Made by a program: the position numbers and the translations under genes. Shown one piece after another: positions 56,847 through 63,857 of a DNA stretch of 64,000 nt. The notes beneath the pieces are model-generated. The model saw only the letters and a list, made by a program, of their open reading frames with translations, did not search any database and had not been told where the DNA came from. Source of the stretch: JAAELZ01 sp965223465 (lineage in GTDB: Bacteria; Pseudomonadota; Gammaproteobacteria; Arenicellales; Poriferihabitantaceae). Positions within the stretch are counted from its first letter, which is position 1. Every line of letters starts with the position of its first letter. The stretch covers positions 3,224,001 to 3,288,000 of the forward strand of contig OZ245025.1 in NCBI GenBank assembly GCA_965223465.1. Direction: 5' to 3'.

Positions 56847-56891
56847 TGGTGCTGGAGAGAGGATTTGAACCTCCGACCTACTGATTACGAA
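56847..56891 (-). other. 3' half of tRNA-Thr(CGT): attachment-site copy
   Basis: Reading the minus strand, the 45 bases run from the anticodon loop TTCGTAA through the 3' anticodon stem (TCAGT), variable loop AGGTC, a complete T arm (stem GGAGG/CCTCT, loop TTCAAAT), the 3' acceptor strand CTCCAGC, discriminator A and CCA. The 5' half is absent: the sequence right of 56891 cannot pair as an anticodon stem. This is the classical scar of a tyrosine-integrase element inserted into a tRNA 3' end. Because the tRNA points left, the element must lie to the right of this site. Confidence 0.75.
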
Positions 56892-56893
56892 CC

Positions 56894-56917
56894 GGAATAG
56901 TCACTTATGACTATTCC
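56894..56917. repeat. 10 bp inverted repeat next to the attachment site
   Basis: GGAATAGTCA-CTTA-TGACTATTCC, a perfect stem-loop beginning 3 bp from the tRNA fragment. It could be a core-type integrase or excisionase site, or a terminator-like hairpin. Confidence 0.5.
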
Positions 56918-56977
56918 ATAAAATCAATCGCTTGCGACGCTTGCCAGTCTTAAAAACGCCAGTAAATGACACTAAAA

Positions 56978-57017
56978 TGGCACAAATTTCTGTCAGTTTG
57001 GCACAAATCTGGCACAG
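56978..57017. repeat. direct repeats TGGCACAAAT, arm-site candidates
   Basis: TGGCACAAAT at 56978 and 56999 with a partial copy TGGCACAG at 57010. Short direct repeats about 100 bp from a tRNA att site are typical of integrase arm-type binding sites; this is inference from position. The remaining 56769-57089 region has no gene. Confidence 0.4.
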
Positions 57018-57089
57018 CTAATCTTTTGGTTTATGCCGAACGTTTGTCGCTCATAAATTTAGATGTAACTATAATCCTGCATGATTAAA

Positions 57090-57554
57090 CTATCCAAAAT
57101 ATATATCTATAATTTCACCATTTTTCGTGACAAAGTTGACTCTGTTAGGTCTCCAATCCATTGTGATATCCGAACCTTCCTCGAACGCTCTAATAGGGTG
57201 TCCAATTAATTCTCGAATAGTACATGGTTGTGACGTCGTTAATTTGCGCAGAAGGTCGCGTGTAGTATCTTCATCATTATCGCTATTTAGGCACAGTTCA
57301 AAACCGTTTTTCCCTACTAACCCGGTACTTAATATTTGCCACCCTAACTCAGTTATTTCATACGCATTAAGGTTGCCTGTTGGAATACCACATAGCGTTA
57401 TCATTCCAATCGACTTCTTGGCCATATTTAATATTTCCTTTTCGCCAATCAGGGAGGCCAACTCCTTTCGCATTTTACCCAATGAAATTTCTGGAATTGA
57501 ATCATCGCATTGAATAGTTCCATCGTGCTTACAAACCCAGTGTGTTTTGCTCAT
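57090..57554 (-). CDS. protein with C-terminal I78-type peptidase-inhibitor domain
   Basis: A 154-residue protein with a good ribosome-binding site (GAGG 7 bases before the ATG). The last 45 residues (from about residue 110) match the I78 inhibitor pattern: L-I-G-H-P-I-R-A-F, I-T-M-D-W-R-P-N-R-V-N-F, and a closing G-E-I-I-D-I-Y-F-G. The first 100 residues are unlike any family I know and show no signal peptide, although I78 inhibitors are normally exported. A perfect CRP-type palindrome lies 63 bp upstream. Confidence 0.65.
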   Translation of the reverse strand: MSKTHWVCKHDGTIQCDDSIPEISLGKMRKELASLIGEKEILNMAKKSIGMITLCGIPTGNLNAYEITELGWQILSTGLVGKNGFELCLNSDNDEDTTRDLLRKLTTSQPCTIRELIGHPIRAFEEGSDITMDWRPNRVNFVTKNGEIIDIYFG

Positions 57555-57616
57555 TTGTAACCTCGGAGTAATAGTGTGTTAGCCCGAAATATTATCTATG
57601 TAGGACAGTGTCTGTC

Positions 57617-57632
57617 TGTGAGAAATATCACA
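57617..57632. promoter_or_regulatory. CRP-type palindrome upstream of the I78-domain gene
   Basis: Perfect TGTGA-GAAATA-TCACA. On the minus strand a TAATAT hexamer (57594 to 57589) follows at a spacing that puts the palindrome centre near -42, a class II arrangement like the one at the MNIO operon. Confidence 0.6.
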
Positions 57633-57898
57633 TTTTCTTTAAATTCTTAGAAAAATAATAACTCTGATATAGGTTTGTATTGTTGCTCACAAGCCATATA
57701 GATATCGGAAGGTCTTTTAGCTACAAAACAGATTAGCACCAAACAAAGCAGTGCTTATATTGCGAAGTATTTCTGTTGCTAGGGTGTTAAATAGCATGCA
57801 AAAAGAACAGTTTATGGGGTGATCAGCGAGCAAAACCGAACAACTTTATTGTTAATTGTCTTGGGCTTACAAATCCGAGGAAACTCTCAAGTGATCTG

Positions 57899-58110
57899 CA
57901 TGCAAATATGTACCAAGATACGGCACTTATGTTTAGTCGAGGGACGCAACGTCAGCGAGGTGGCACGCGAATTTGATTTATCGTGCACCACGATCTATAG
58001 ATAGCTAAACAATTCGCCAAACGAGCCGGTTTATGATCGCTCAATACCGTTTGGGTGTCCAAAGCTGGATTCGTTTAAGCCCTAATTGATCGAATTGAGT
58101 CAAAATTTCC
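57899..58110 (+). pseudogene. relic of IS21-family transposase N-terminus
   Basis: The frame encodes an N-terminal HTH segment (V-E-G-R-N-V-S-E-V-A-R-E-F-D-L-S-C-T-T-I-Y-R). It then hits an in-frame TAG where the family has Tyr, and reads on in the same frame through P-V-Y-D-R-S-I-P-F-G-C-P-K-L-D to a second stop. Two stop codons and no downstream catalytic part make it a decayed fragment. Confidence 0.5.
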
Positions 58111-58246
58111 TCTGATTTGTAAACTGTTTAACAACCACATTGAGCTATCTGTTCCCATTGTTAATCCTGCTTAACTGTAAATTCCCTCAACCTAACCCCA
58201 ATCAATTGTCAAACAGGTTCCTCTGACAATGTCTTTTTGTCGATAA

Positions 58247-58289
58247 TGTGATAATTGTCACATCAATTGAAAAATCGTACGCCTAATAT
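58247..58289 (+). promoter_or_regulatory. CRP-type class II promoter of the MNIO operon
   Basis: Perfect TGTGA-TAATTG-TCACA at 58247-58262 within a longer near-palindrome, followed by a TAATAT hexamer at 58284-58289. The start site expected from that -10 box is 58296, placing the palindrome centre at -41.5, the exact class II spacing. The precursor start codon is 48 bp further on. The spacing is seen in the sequence; regulation is inferred. Confidence 0.6.
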
Positions 58290-58343
58290 GTAATCAGCAC
58301 ACAACAGTTGTGCGTATTCAATAAAATAAACGGAGCAATCAGT

Positions 58344-58586
58344 ATGAAGATTAAAAATCACGCAGACATTATCATTAAAAAAGGTAAGGGCGGCAAACCT
58401 AAAGTCGAAGTAGTTGTGCCGAAGGGGACACCGCTTAAGGTATCTCAAGAGCTGGAAAGACAAGTTTACGCAGAAATTCCTGAACGTCTGGGCCTGGGAA
58501 AATGTCCCAATTGTCGAAGCGGCATAGATATGTTTATTAGAGAGCGATTCGGCGATGTCTTAAGGGTCAATCTCGATTCCTTATGA
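58344..58586 (+). CDS. putative MNIO-modified precursor peptide with one CPNC motif
   Basis: An 80-residue protein. The ATG at 58344 is chosen because CGGAG lies 8 bases upstream. The N-terminus is basic and soluble (M-K-I-K-N-H-A-D-I-I-I-K-K-G-K-G-G-K), with no signal peptide, unlike bufferin precursors. A short beta-like stretch (V-E-V-V-V-P-K-G-T-P-L) and a helical region lead to C54-P-N-C57-R-S-G, the only two Cys, then a 20-residue charged tail ending N-L-D-S-L. The MNIO gene starts 22 bp later. The leader-then-Cys layout and position suggest it is the substrate; an alternative is a small zinc-binding regulator. Confidence 0.65.
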   Translation: MKIKNHADIIIKKGKGGKPKVEVVVPKGTPLKVSQELERQVYAEIPERLGLGKCPNCRSGIDMFIRERFGDVLRVNLDSL

Positions 58587-58608
58587 TCGAGTAGAGCTTC
58601 AAATCCTC

Positions 58609-59517
58609 GTGAAAAAGTCGAAACCACTTGGCGTAGGGTTGTCTTTCAACCCTACGCTTGCTGAGTTTGTCGCCAACCACGCGGGAACCTTAGATTTTCT
58701 AGAAATAAGCCCCGAGCGTTTTTGGCATGACCGTGGGCCACAATATAGACAAAACGCTATTAGGTATAAAGACGATCAAAATGCAGTTACTCAGCTAGAG
58801 TCAGTACGTTCACATCTGCCTATAATAGCTCATGGAGTTGGTCTATCTATTGCGACCGTGGGCGCTCTTGATATAGGTCACATAGAGCAGATCTCCCGTT
58901 GGCATCGAAATTACCATTTTGAGTGGTATAGCGAACATCTAGCCTATTTTCGACTAGGCCCAAACGCAGGCTGGAAAGGAATTGGTGTGATGCTACCTCC
59001 TACCTATGATAAGAATACTCTTAAAGACATACAAATTAAGGCTCAGGAAATTAATGACATTCTAGGAATCGAATTCCTGCTGGAAAATGCTGTGAATTAC
59101 ACTCCCAATAGCGCAGATATTTGTGAAGGAGAGTTTCTAAACAGCTTAGCTAAAAATACTGCTGCAAACCTGTTACTAGATTTACATAATTTATATACAA
59201 ACACATTTAATAACCAACAAAATCCATACGAAATTATTAACAAAATTGACCTCAAGAACGTAACAGAGCTTCATATAGCAGGGGGTGAAGAGTTAGCAGG
59301 GTATTGGACTGATGCTCACGCAGGGCGATGCCCACCTATGGTATGGGAGCTATTAGAATATGTTTTATCTCAACCTAACTCAGTTCGTGCAGTTACCTTT
59401 GAGGTGGATGAGTCATATGCTACACAAATGTCAGATGATGATTTTCTCGAGGAAATTCAGCGAGCTAGATGGATTTGGGAAAAACACAATACAAGAGGAT
59501 TGGACAATGTCGCGTGA
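58609..59517 (+). CDS. MNIO (DUF692) multinuclear iron oxidative enzyme
   Basis: A 302-residue member of the DUF692/MNIO family, TIM-barrel enzymes with two or three iron ions that rewrite Cys or other residues of ribosomal peptides (MbnB, TglH, bufferin and HvfB enzymes). Visible family blocks with metal-ligand residues: G-V-G-L-S-F-N-P, L-E-I-S-P-E-R-F, I-A-H-G-V-G-L-S-I, E-W-Y-S-E-H-L-A-Y-F-R, L-L-E-N-A-V-N-Y, L-L-L-D-L-H-N-L-Y, L-H-I-A-G-G, D-A-H-A-G and F-E-V-D-E-S. The GTG at 58609 is 22 bp after the precursor. The partner gene overlaps its end by 11 bp. All key residues are present, so the enzyme looks intact even though its partner is broken. Confidence 0.88.
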   Translation: MKKSKPLGVGLSFNPTLAEFVANHAGTLDFLEISPERFWHDRGPQYRQNAIRYKDDQNAVTQLESVRSHLPIIAHGVGLSIATVGALDIGHIEQISRWHRNYHFEWYSEHLAYFRLGPNAGWKGIGVMLPPTYDKNTLKDIQIKAQEINDILGIEFLLENAVNYTPNSADICEGEFLNSLAKNTAANLLLDLHNLYTNTFNNQQNPYEIINKIDLKNVTELHIAGGEELAGYWTDAHAGRCPPMVWELLEYVLSQPNSVRAVTFEVDESYATQMSDDDFLEEIQRARWIWEKHNTRGLDNVA

Positions 59518-59688
59518 TAGCTTTCAGCGTGTTATGGCTGATTTTCTACGTTCTCCTGAATTATGTCGAAAAGCCAAGTATAGAGAATTAAATAATTACG
59601 ATCTTACACGCTCGGAAGTAAGCCAACTGATGTCAATTGCAAGCCACCCCGGCATGATTGTAAATTGTATGATTTATAGAGCAGGGAG
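59507..59688 (+). pseudogene. DUF2063-like MNIO partner, N-terminal part, cut by IS21
   Basis: Starts at ATG 59507, overlapping the MNIO stop by 11 bp (ATGTCGCGTGA), a sign of translational coupling. It encodes M-S-R-D-S-F-Q-R-V-M-A-D-F-L and continues for 60 codons before entering the IS21 end at 59689. The residue pattern resembles the N-terminal domain of DUF2063/BufC-type partners, which deliver the precursor to the enzyme. The frame runs 13 more codons into the IS and stops at 59728. The remaining part is at 62166. Confidence 0.7.
59679..59688. repeat. target duplication, left copy (GAGCAGGGAG)
   Basis: Ten bases immediately left of the TG end of the IS, identical to 62156-62165. Ten bp is longer than the 4-8 bp usual for IS21. 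Confidence 0.85.
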
Positions 59689-59760
59689 TGTTAATTTGCA
59701 TCCAAAATTGACCCGGGATTTGCACTGAATTTTGACCCGTCTATTTGGTCTGATTATGAC

Positions 59761-60534
59761 CTAAGTTGAGTTTCTTTTTTTAGCTTTCACCTCCTTCATT
59801 TTTGCTGTTGAATGCCTGAACCGGTAACTGTCATTACCCGTTTCAATGATATGGCAGTGATGGGTTAATCTGTCCAACAATGCCGTTGTTAATTTCGGAT
59901 CACTGAACACACTAGACCATTCTGCAAAATCCAGATTAGTGGTAATGATGATACTAGTCTTCTCATAGAGCCTGCTGATCAGATGGAATAATAATGCCCC
60001 ACCGCTTTGACTGAACGGCAGATAGCCCAATTCATCCAGGATCACCAGATCGGTATGCAATAAACGATTCGCCAGGCGCCCTGGTTTTCCCAATTGTTTC
60101 TCCTGCTCAAGCTGGTTGACCAGTTCAATTACGGACAGACAACGCACCCTGAGATGGCGATGCTGTATGGCCTGTACACCAATGGCTGTTGCCAGATGTG
60201 TTTTGCCCGTACCCGGGCCGCCCACGAAGACGATATTCTGCGCGTCTTCCAGAAACTCACAGCGATGCAAGGCCCGGATAAGTGCTTCATCGGCCTCGCT
60301 CTCGCTAAAATCAAAGCCAGCCAGATCTCGATAGGCCGGGAACCTGGCTACCTTCATCTGGTAGTTGATGGAACGGACTTCCCGTTCAGCCACCTCAGCC
60401 TTAAGCAAGACCTCCAGGATCGGTATCGCCTGCTGATAAGCAGGTGCAGACTGAGTGGACATGGTCGCAATGGTCTCAGCCATACCAAACAGCTTGAGAG
60501 ACTTCAACGTAGTAATCATGGCTTGCGCTTTCAT
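59761..60534 (-). CDS. istB: IstB, IS21-family helper ATPase
   Basis: AAA+ helper of 257 residues that forms a filament on target DNA and recruits the transposase. Walker A is G-G-P-G-T-G-K-T-H-L-A, Walker B is D-L-V-I-L-D-E-L-G-Y-L, and L-D-R-L-T-H-H-C-H-I typical of IstB closes the protein. It starts 61 bp after the istA stop. Confidence 0.93.
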   Translation of the reverse strand: MKAQAMITTLKSLKLFGMAETIATMSTQSAPAYQQAIPILEVLLKAEVAEREVRSINYQMKVARFPAYRDLAGFDFSESEADEALIRALHRCEFLEDAQNIVFVGGPGTGKTHLATAIGVQAIQHRHLRVRCLSVIELVNQLEQEKQLGKPGRLANRLLHTDLVILDELGYLPFSQSGGALLFHLISRLYEKTSIIITTNLDFAEWSSVFSDPKLTTALLDRLTHHCHIIETGNDSYRFRHSTAKMKEVKAKKRNST

Positions 60535-60595
60535 TGCTTGCCTCCACGAAGACGATCATAGCGCCGGGTGTTGGCCACAGGCTCATTCACCAGCT

Positions 60596-62050
60596 TCAGC
60601 GCTGCAGGTGTTCGAAGCGACTTGGGACGAGGGGGTCACTGAGCCTGCTCAGGCAATTGAGTACATGCTCCCGGGACGGGTGTTCAACCTTCAGAGCTTC
60701 GTTAACTGCCCGTTCAACCAATTGCTCATCGTGCAACAGCACCAGGGCCAGTACATCAACCATCTCACGATCACCACCAGGGTGCTTTAACAATCGGGTT
60801 TGCAGTTGTTGGAAACTCTCCGGCAGTTCCTTGAAGGGGGCACCATTACGTAACGCCCCAGGCTTACGCTGTACCACTGACAGATAGTGGCGCCAGTCAT
60901 ATATTGTCCTGCCGCTGCTGCCATGATCGCGGGTAAAGACCCGTTCATGAACGGCCACCTGGCGGGCTTCAGCCACAATCACCAACCGTTCGGCATACAC
61001 GCGCAGGCTCACCACCCGGTTGGCAAAGCTCGCCGGGACACTGTATCGATTATGTTCAAAGGTGATCAGACAGGTCGAGGTAACACGTTTGCTGTGTTCA
61101 ACAAAGCCGTCAAAGGCAGCGGGCACCTCCATCAGATTTGCTTGCTCTTGTTGCCAGTAATCGTAGATCGTCTTTAGTTTGTCCTGGGGATGGGCCGATT
61201 CTTGCCACAGATCAATACAGCGCTTAAGCAACCAGCGGTTCAGTTCAGCGAGCGATTTGAATCGGGGGGCATCCTGCCATATCCGGTACCGCGCATCGCG
61301 TACCCCTTTCTCCACCTGACCTTTCTCCCAGCCTGCTGCAGGGTTGCAGAACTCCGCTTCGAATAGATAGTGGCTAGCCATCGCCTGAAAGCGCCGGTTG
61401 ATGGTCCGTTGCTTGCCGCGACCTACTTTATCCACCGCTGTCTTCATGTTGTCATATATCCCCCGTTCTGGAACACCACCGAAGATGCCGAAGGCATGGT
61501 AGTGCGCATCAAACAGCATCTCGTGGCTCTGCAACAGGTAGGCCCGCAGGTAGAAGGCCCGACTGTGGCTGAGCTTGAAGTGCGCAATCTGCAACTTGGT
61601 GTTCACGCCATTGATCACCGCATAGTCTTCGCTCCAGTCGAACTGGAAGGCTTCTCCTGGCGCAAAGGATAAGGGAACATAGGTGTGTTTGCCCGCACCT
61701 CGCTTTGCCTCCTGCTGTTCCTGCCTCCAGGCGCGAGCAAAGGCAGCCACTCGATCATACGAACCTGTAAACCCAAGCTTAACCAAATCACTGTGCAGTC
61801 GCCGCATCGTGCGTCGCTGCTTGCGGTGTCTTCTTGATTCCCTAAACAGCCAATTGGTCAGTGTCTGCTCATAATCATCAAGCTTGGATGGACTCTTCCT
61901 GCTGGGGTAGCTCGGCTCCACCACGCCACTAGCGAGGTACTTGCGAACTGTATTACGGGACAGCCCGGTTCGCCTTGCTATCTCTCGAATCGGCATCCCC
62001 TGGCGGAAATGCCATCGTCTTATTACACTTAATAACGCCACGTCTATCAC
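60596..62050 (-). CDS. istA: IstA, IS21-family DDE transposase
   Basis: Transposase of about 484 residues. An HTH lies at the N-terminus (I-R-E-I-A-R-R-T-G-L-S-R-N-T-V-R-K-Y-L). The DDE residues appear in F-Q-F-D-W-S-E-D, G-I-Y-D-N-M-K-T-A and G-W-E-K-G-Q-V-E-K-G-V. I prefer GTG 62050 over ATG 62068 because AGGAG sits about 10 bases before it and because the related end at 62543-62655 conserves the GTG-ATA-GAC but not the ATG. Confidence 0.92.
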   Translation of the reverse strand: MIDVALLSVIRRWHFRQGMPIREIARRTGLSRNTVRKYLASGVVEPSYPSRKSPSKLDDYEQTLTNWLFRESRRHRKQRRTMRRLHSDLVKLGFTGSYDRVAAFARAWRQEQQEAKRGAGKHTYVPLSFAPGEAFQFDWSEDYAVINGVNTKLQIAHFKLSHSRAFYLRAYLLQSHEMLFDAHYHAFGIFGGVPERGIYDNMKTAVDKVGRGKQRTINRRFQAMASHYLFEAEFCNPAAGWEKGQVEKGVRDARYRIWQDAPRFKSLAELNRWLLKRCIDLWQESAHPQDKLKTIYDYWQQEQANLMEVPAAFDGFVEHSKRVTSTCLITFEHNRYSVPASFANRVVSLRVYAERLVIVAEARQVAVHERVFTRDHGSSGRTIYDWRHYLSVVQRKPGALRNGAPFKELPESFQQLQTRLLKHPGGDREMVDVLALVLLHDEQLVERAVNEALKVEHPSREHVLNCLSRLSDPLVPSRFEHLQR

Positions 62051-62155
62051 TCCGATTATCTCCTGCATTAGTTCTTCGCAGGAGGGGTTGTACGTGGGTC
62101 AAAATTCGATGCAAATACCTAGCCTTAGTGGGTCAATTTTGGATGCAAATTAACA

Positions 62156-62165
62156 GAGCAGGGAG
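62156..62165. repeat. target duplication, right copy (GAGCAGGGAG)
   Basis: Immediately follows the CA end of the IS; identical to 59679-59688. Confidence 0.85.
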
Positions 62166-62412
62166 GTTGGTCGGTATTTCGAGGAACTTACCCATGACGT
62201 TGCATCTACTAGGTTCAGCGTTTAGGCAAATATTTGATTCGTATATTAGAGCTTACCCATCTGCAGAACTAGAATTTGAAGCAGAAGCACTAAATTTTGC
62301 GACTTATATAAGCTCTTTGGATACGGGTCGTCTTGAGCAGTTTGGTATTCAGGTAAACGAGCTGTTAGCTGCACTAGAGAAAGAAAATCAAAACTTGGCA
62401 CTGTTAGACTAG
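62166..62412 (+). pseudogene. DUF2063-like MNIO partner, C-terminal part
   Basis: Continuation of the gene at 59507. Joining 59507-59688 to 62166-62412 gives 429 bases, exactly 142 codons plus TAG, and reads M-I-Y-R-A-G-R-L-V-G-I-S-R-N-L-P-M-T-L-H-L-L-G across the join. The L-P-M-T-L-H-L-L-G-x-x-F-R-x-I-F-x-x-Y-I-R-A-Y-P stretch resembles the DUF2063 motif. The clean join shows that the insertion caused no other loss. Confidence 0.75.
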
Positions 62413-62542
62413 CTTAAACTCATCTTAAAAATCTAATGGCAGGAATGTAGGAACCTACTGGCGATTCAACTAGCCAACGAATTGGTGGTGTTATGAATTA
62501 TGAATGCGAAGATCGAAAAAAAGCCATAATGATATAGTGGCT

Positions 62543-62655
62543 TGTTAATTTACATCCAAAATTGACCCACCTAACCCCATAATTTGCATCGAATTTTGAC
62601 TAACCCCTCACGCGAAGAACTACTGTAGGAGATAATCGGAGTGATAGACGCGGTG
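62543..62655 (+). mobile_element. solo end of a related IS21 element
   Basis: TGTTAATTTACATCCAAAAT at 62543, then a second TTTGCATCGAATTTTGAC box and the istA leader up to GTG-ATA-GAC-GCG-GTG. It matches the left-out end of the intact element with scattered changes and loses similarity soon after the start codon. It is therefore the remnant of an older copy in the opposite orientation. The 130 bp before it show nothing recognisable. Confidence 0.75.
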
Positions 62656-62727
62656 ATCTTCTCCCGATAAATAATACCAGGCGCATTGAGAGATTTTCCT
62701 TTAAATTACCCCATCAGGAGGTCTTTC

Positions 62728-62904
62728 ATGAAACGCAAACGCTATACCGAAGAACAGATCATCTCAATCCTCAAAGAGCACGAGGCCGGGATGAAGATCA
62801 CCGAGCTAGTGCGCAAACATAGTGTGTCCACTTTGTTATACTTACCAACTGTAGAAGTTCCAGAAAAATACGTGTTCTTATGTTTGGTGTCTTATGGCTT
62901 GTAG
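62728..62904 (+). pseudogene. truncated IS3-family orfA
   Basis: After CAGGAGGT the frame reads M-K-R-K-R-Y-T-E-E-Q-I-I-S-I-L-K-E-H-E-A-G-M-K-I-T-E-L-V-R-K-H-S-V-S, the HTH start of IS3-group OrfA. After about residue 34 (near 62830) the similarity ends abruptly and the frame continues into unrelated sequence to 62904. No orfB follows. Confidence 0.7.
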
Positions 62905-62920
62905 TTATTCAAAAATATGC

Positions 62921-63205
62921 TCAATCGATTAGGATAAAACTGAAGCCATAACTGTCATACTCGCTATCGAATGTCACTCCAATTGTTTGTGATGTGTCAT
63001 CACGATGATCATTGCAAACGGTTATAGCTATGCCAGCAGTATCGCAATATGGAAATTGTCGAACAGTCGCTACAATGATTGCTGAATGAACATTACGATC
63101 AAACTTTAAGGAATAGACTCCTTTTCCTTGTTTTGTAGAGGTGAAATCACCTGTTCCATTTTCAATGGTTCCATTGTTTTTTATTAATCCATATGACTGC
63201 GCCAT
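62921..63205 (-). CDS. small beta-rich protein, unknown
   Basis: A 94-residue protein from ATG 63205 (M-A-Q-S-Y-G-L-I-K-N-N-G), preceded by GGAGAA; an ATG at 63262 is in frame but unsupported. The pattern Y-G-L-I-K-N-N-G-T-I-E-N-G-T-G-D-F-T then G-K-G-V-Y-S-L-K-F resembles beta-strand repeats of tail-fibre-like proteins. No signal peptide. It lies after the gene at 63716 on the same strand. Confidence 0.5.
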   Translation of the reverse strand: MAQSYGLIKNNGTIENGTGDFTSTKQGKGVYSLKFDRNVHSAIIVATVRQFPYCDTAGIAITVCNDHRDDTSQTIGVTFDSEYDSYGFSFILID

Positions 63206-63362
63206 ATTGTTTTCTCCTATTTGGTGTTGGTTTTTCGTCGCATACTGAGTTGCTAGAATCACAAGCTTACGGAATGGCCAAGAACAAGAATATTAATTAG
63301 GGATCTTAGGAAATTAATCACATGATTCTGGGATATAGTTCTGGTCATCCAGTCAATTTAAT

Positions 63363-63716
63363 TTAAGGAGTGCATCCACCAGGAACATCTAACTTTTCTG
63401 ACTTGTTTGCACCAAAAACTTCAATCCCTTGTGATCCAGTGATTCCAGATAGCCCTATAACCAATGTAAAAGGTTTAATTGCTGTTATACACGCACCACT
63501 AGGTAAAGTTGCAATCACCTCGATACCCCAATATTCTGGGCATGTAATATAGATAAATGGTGATAGTTGGACCTCCATGTTGAGGCAGGGAGCTTCTCCA
63601 CTAACAACTAGAAAAAAAGTATCGTTTACGAACCCAGGGCGGATTTCCACTTTATCATAGTCAATTACCTTCGCGCTCGAAGAATTTCTCAGTCCTACTA
63701 TTGTTTCTATGTTCAT
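63363..63716 (-). CDS. small orphan protein with four cysteines, unknown
   Basis: A 117-residue protein (M-N-I-E-T-I-V-G-L-R-N-S-S-S-A), rich in hydrophobic and Gly residues, with Cys in A-P-C, I-T-C-P, G-A-C and G-G-C. The alternating pattern suggests beta structure. No family or signal peptide recognised. It is upstream of the gene at 63205 with a 157 bp gap, and a CRP-type site is 142 bp before it. Confidence 0.45.
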   Translation of the reverse strand: MNIETIVGLRNSSSAKVIDYDKVEIRPGFVNDTFFLVVSGEAPCLNMEVQLSPFIYITCPEYWGIEVIATLPSGACITAIKPFTLVIGLSGITGSQGIEVFGANKSEKLDVPGGCTP

Positions 63717-63857
63717 GATGCTATTTTCCGTGTTAATTATTTAGTTTGAGTTAATATTAAACAGTCTTTAACTCAGCTACTTAGAATGAAACTCTCTAGT
63801 TCAACAAATCACGCAGAATTCCGAGGCTACAATTTACCGACATAATAATTGCTTGTA

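Larger units (their letters stand above)
59689..62155. mobile_element. IS21-family insertion sequence, 2467 bp
   Basis: Element with 26 bp perfect terminal inverted repeats (59689-59714 and 62130-62155, beginning TGTTAATTTGCATCCAAAAT) and 5'-TG...CA-3' ends. Inside each end a second copy of the TTTGCA...GAATTTTGACCC box lies about 25-40 bp in, the multiple-repeat ends typical of IS21. It carries istA and istB on the minus strand, both open. It is flanked by a 10 bp duplication and interrupts the MNIO partner gene. Confidence 0.93.

Noticed and set aside
58263..58463. 66-residue minus-strand ORF over the MNIO precursor
   Set aside because: It overlaps the precursor start and promoter; the plus frame has a ribosome-binding site and operon context.
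60455..61874. Several plus-strand ORFs across istA/istB
   Set aside because: They are antisense shadows of the two IS21 genes.
62985..63000. Palindrome GTGATG-TGT-CATCAC
   Set aside because: It lies inside a coding sequence and lacks the TGTGA-N6-TCACA spacing of the other sites.
63370..63552. 60-residue plus-strand ORF near the right end
   Set aside because: It is antisense to the 117-residue gene at 63363-63716 and has no start signal.
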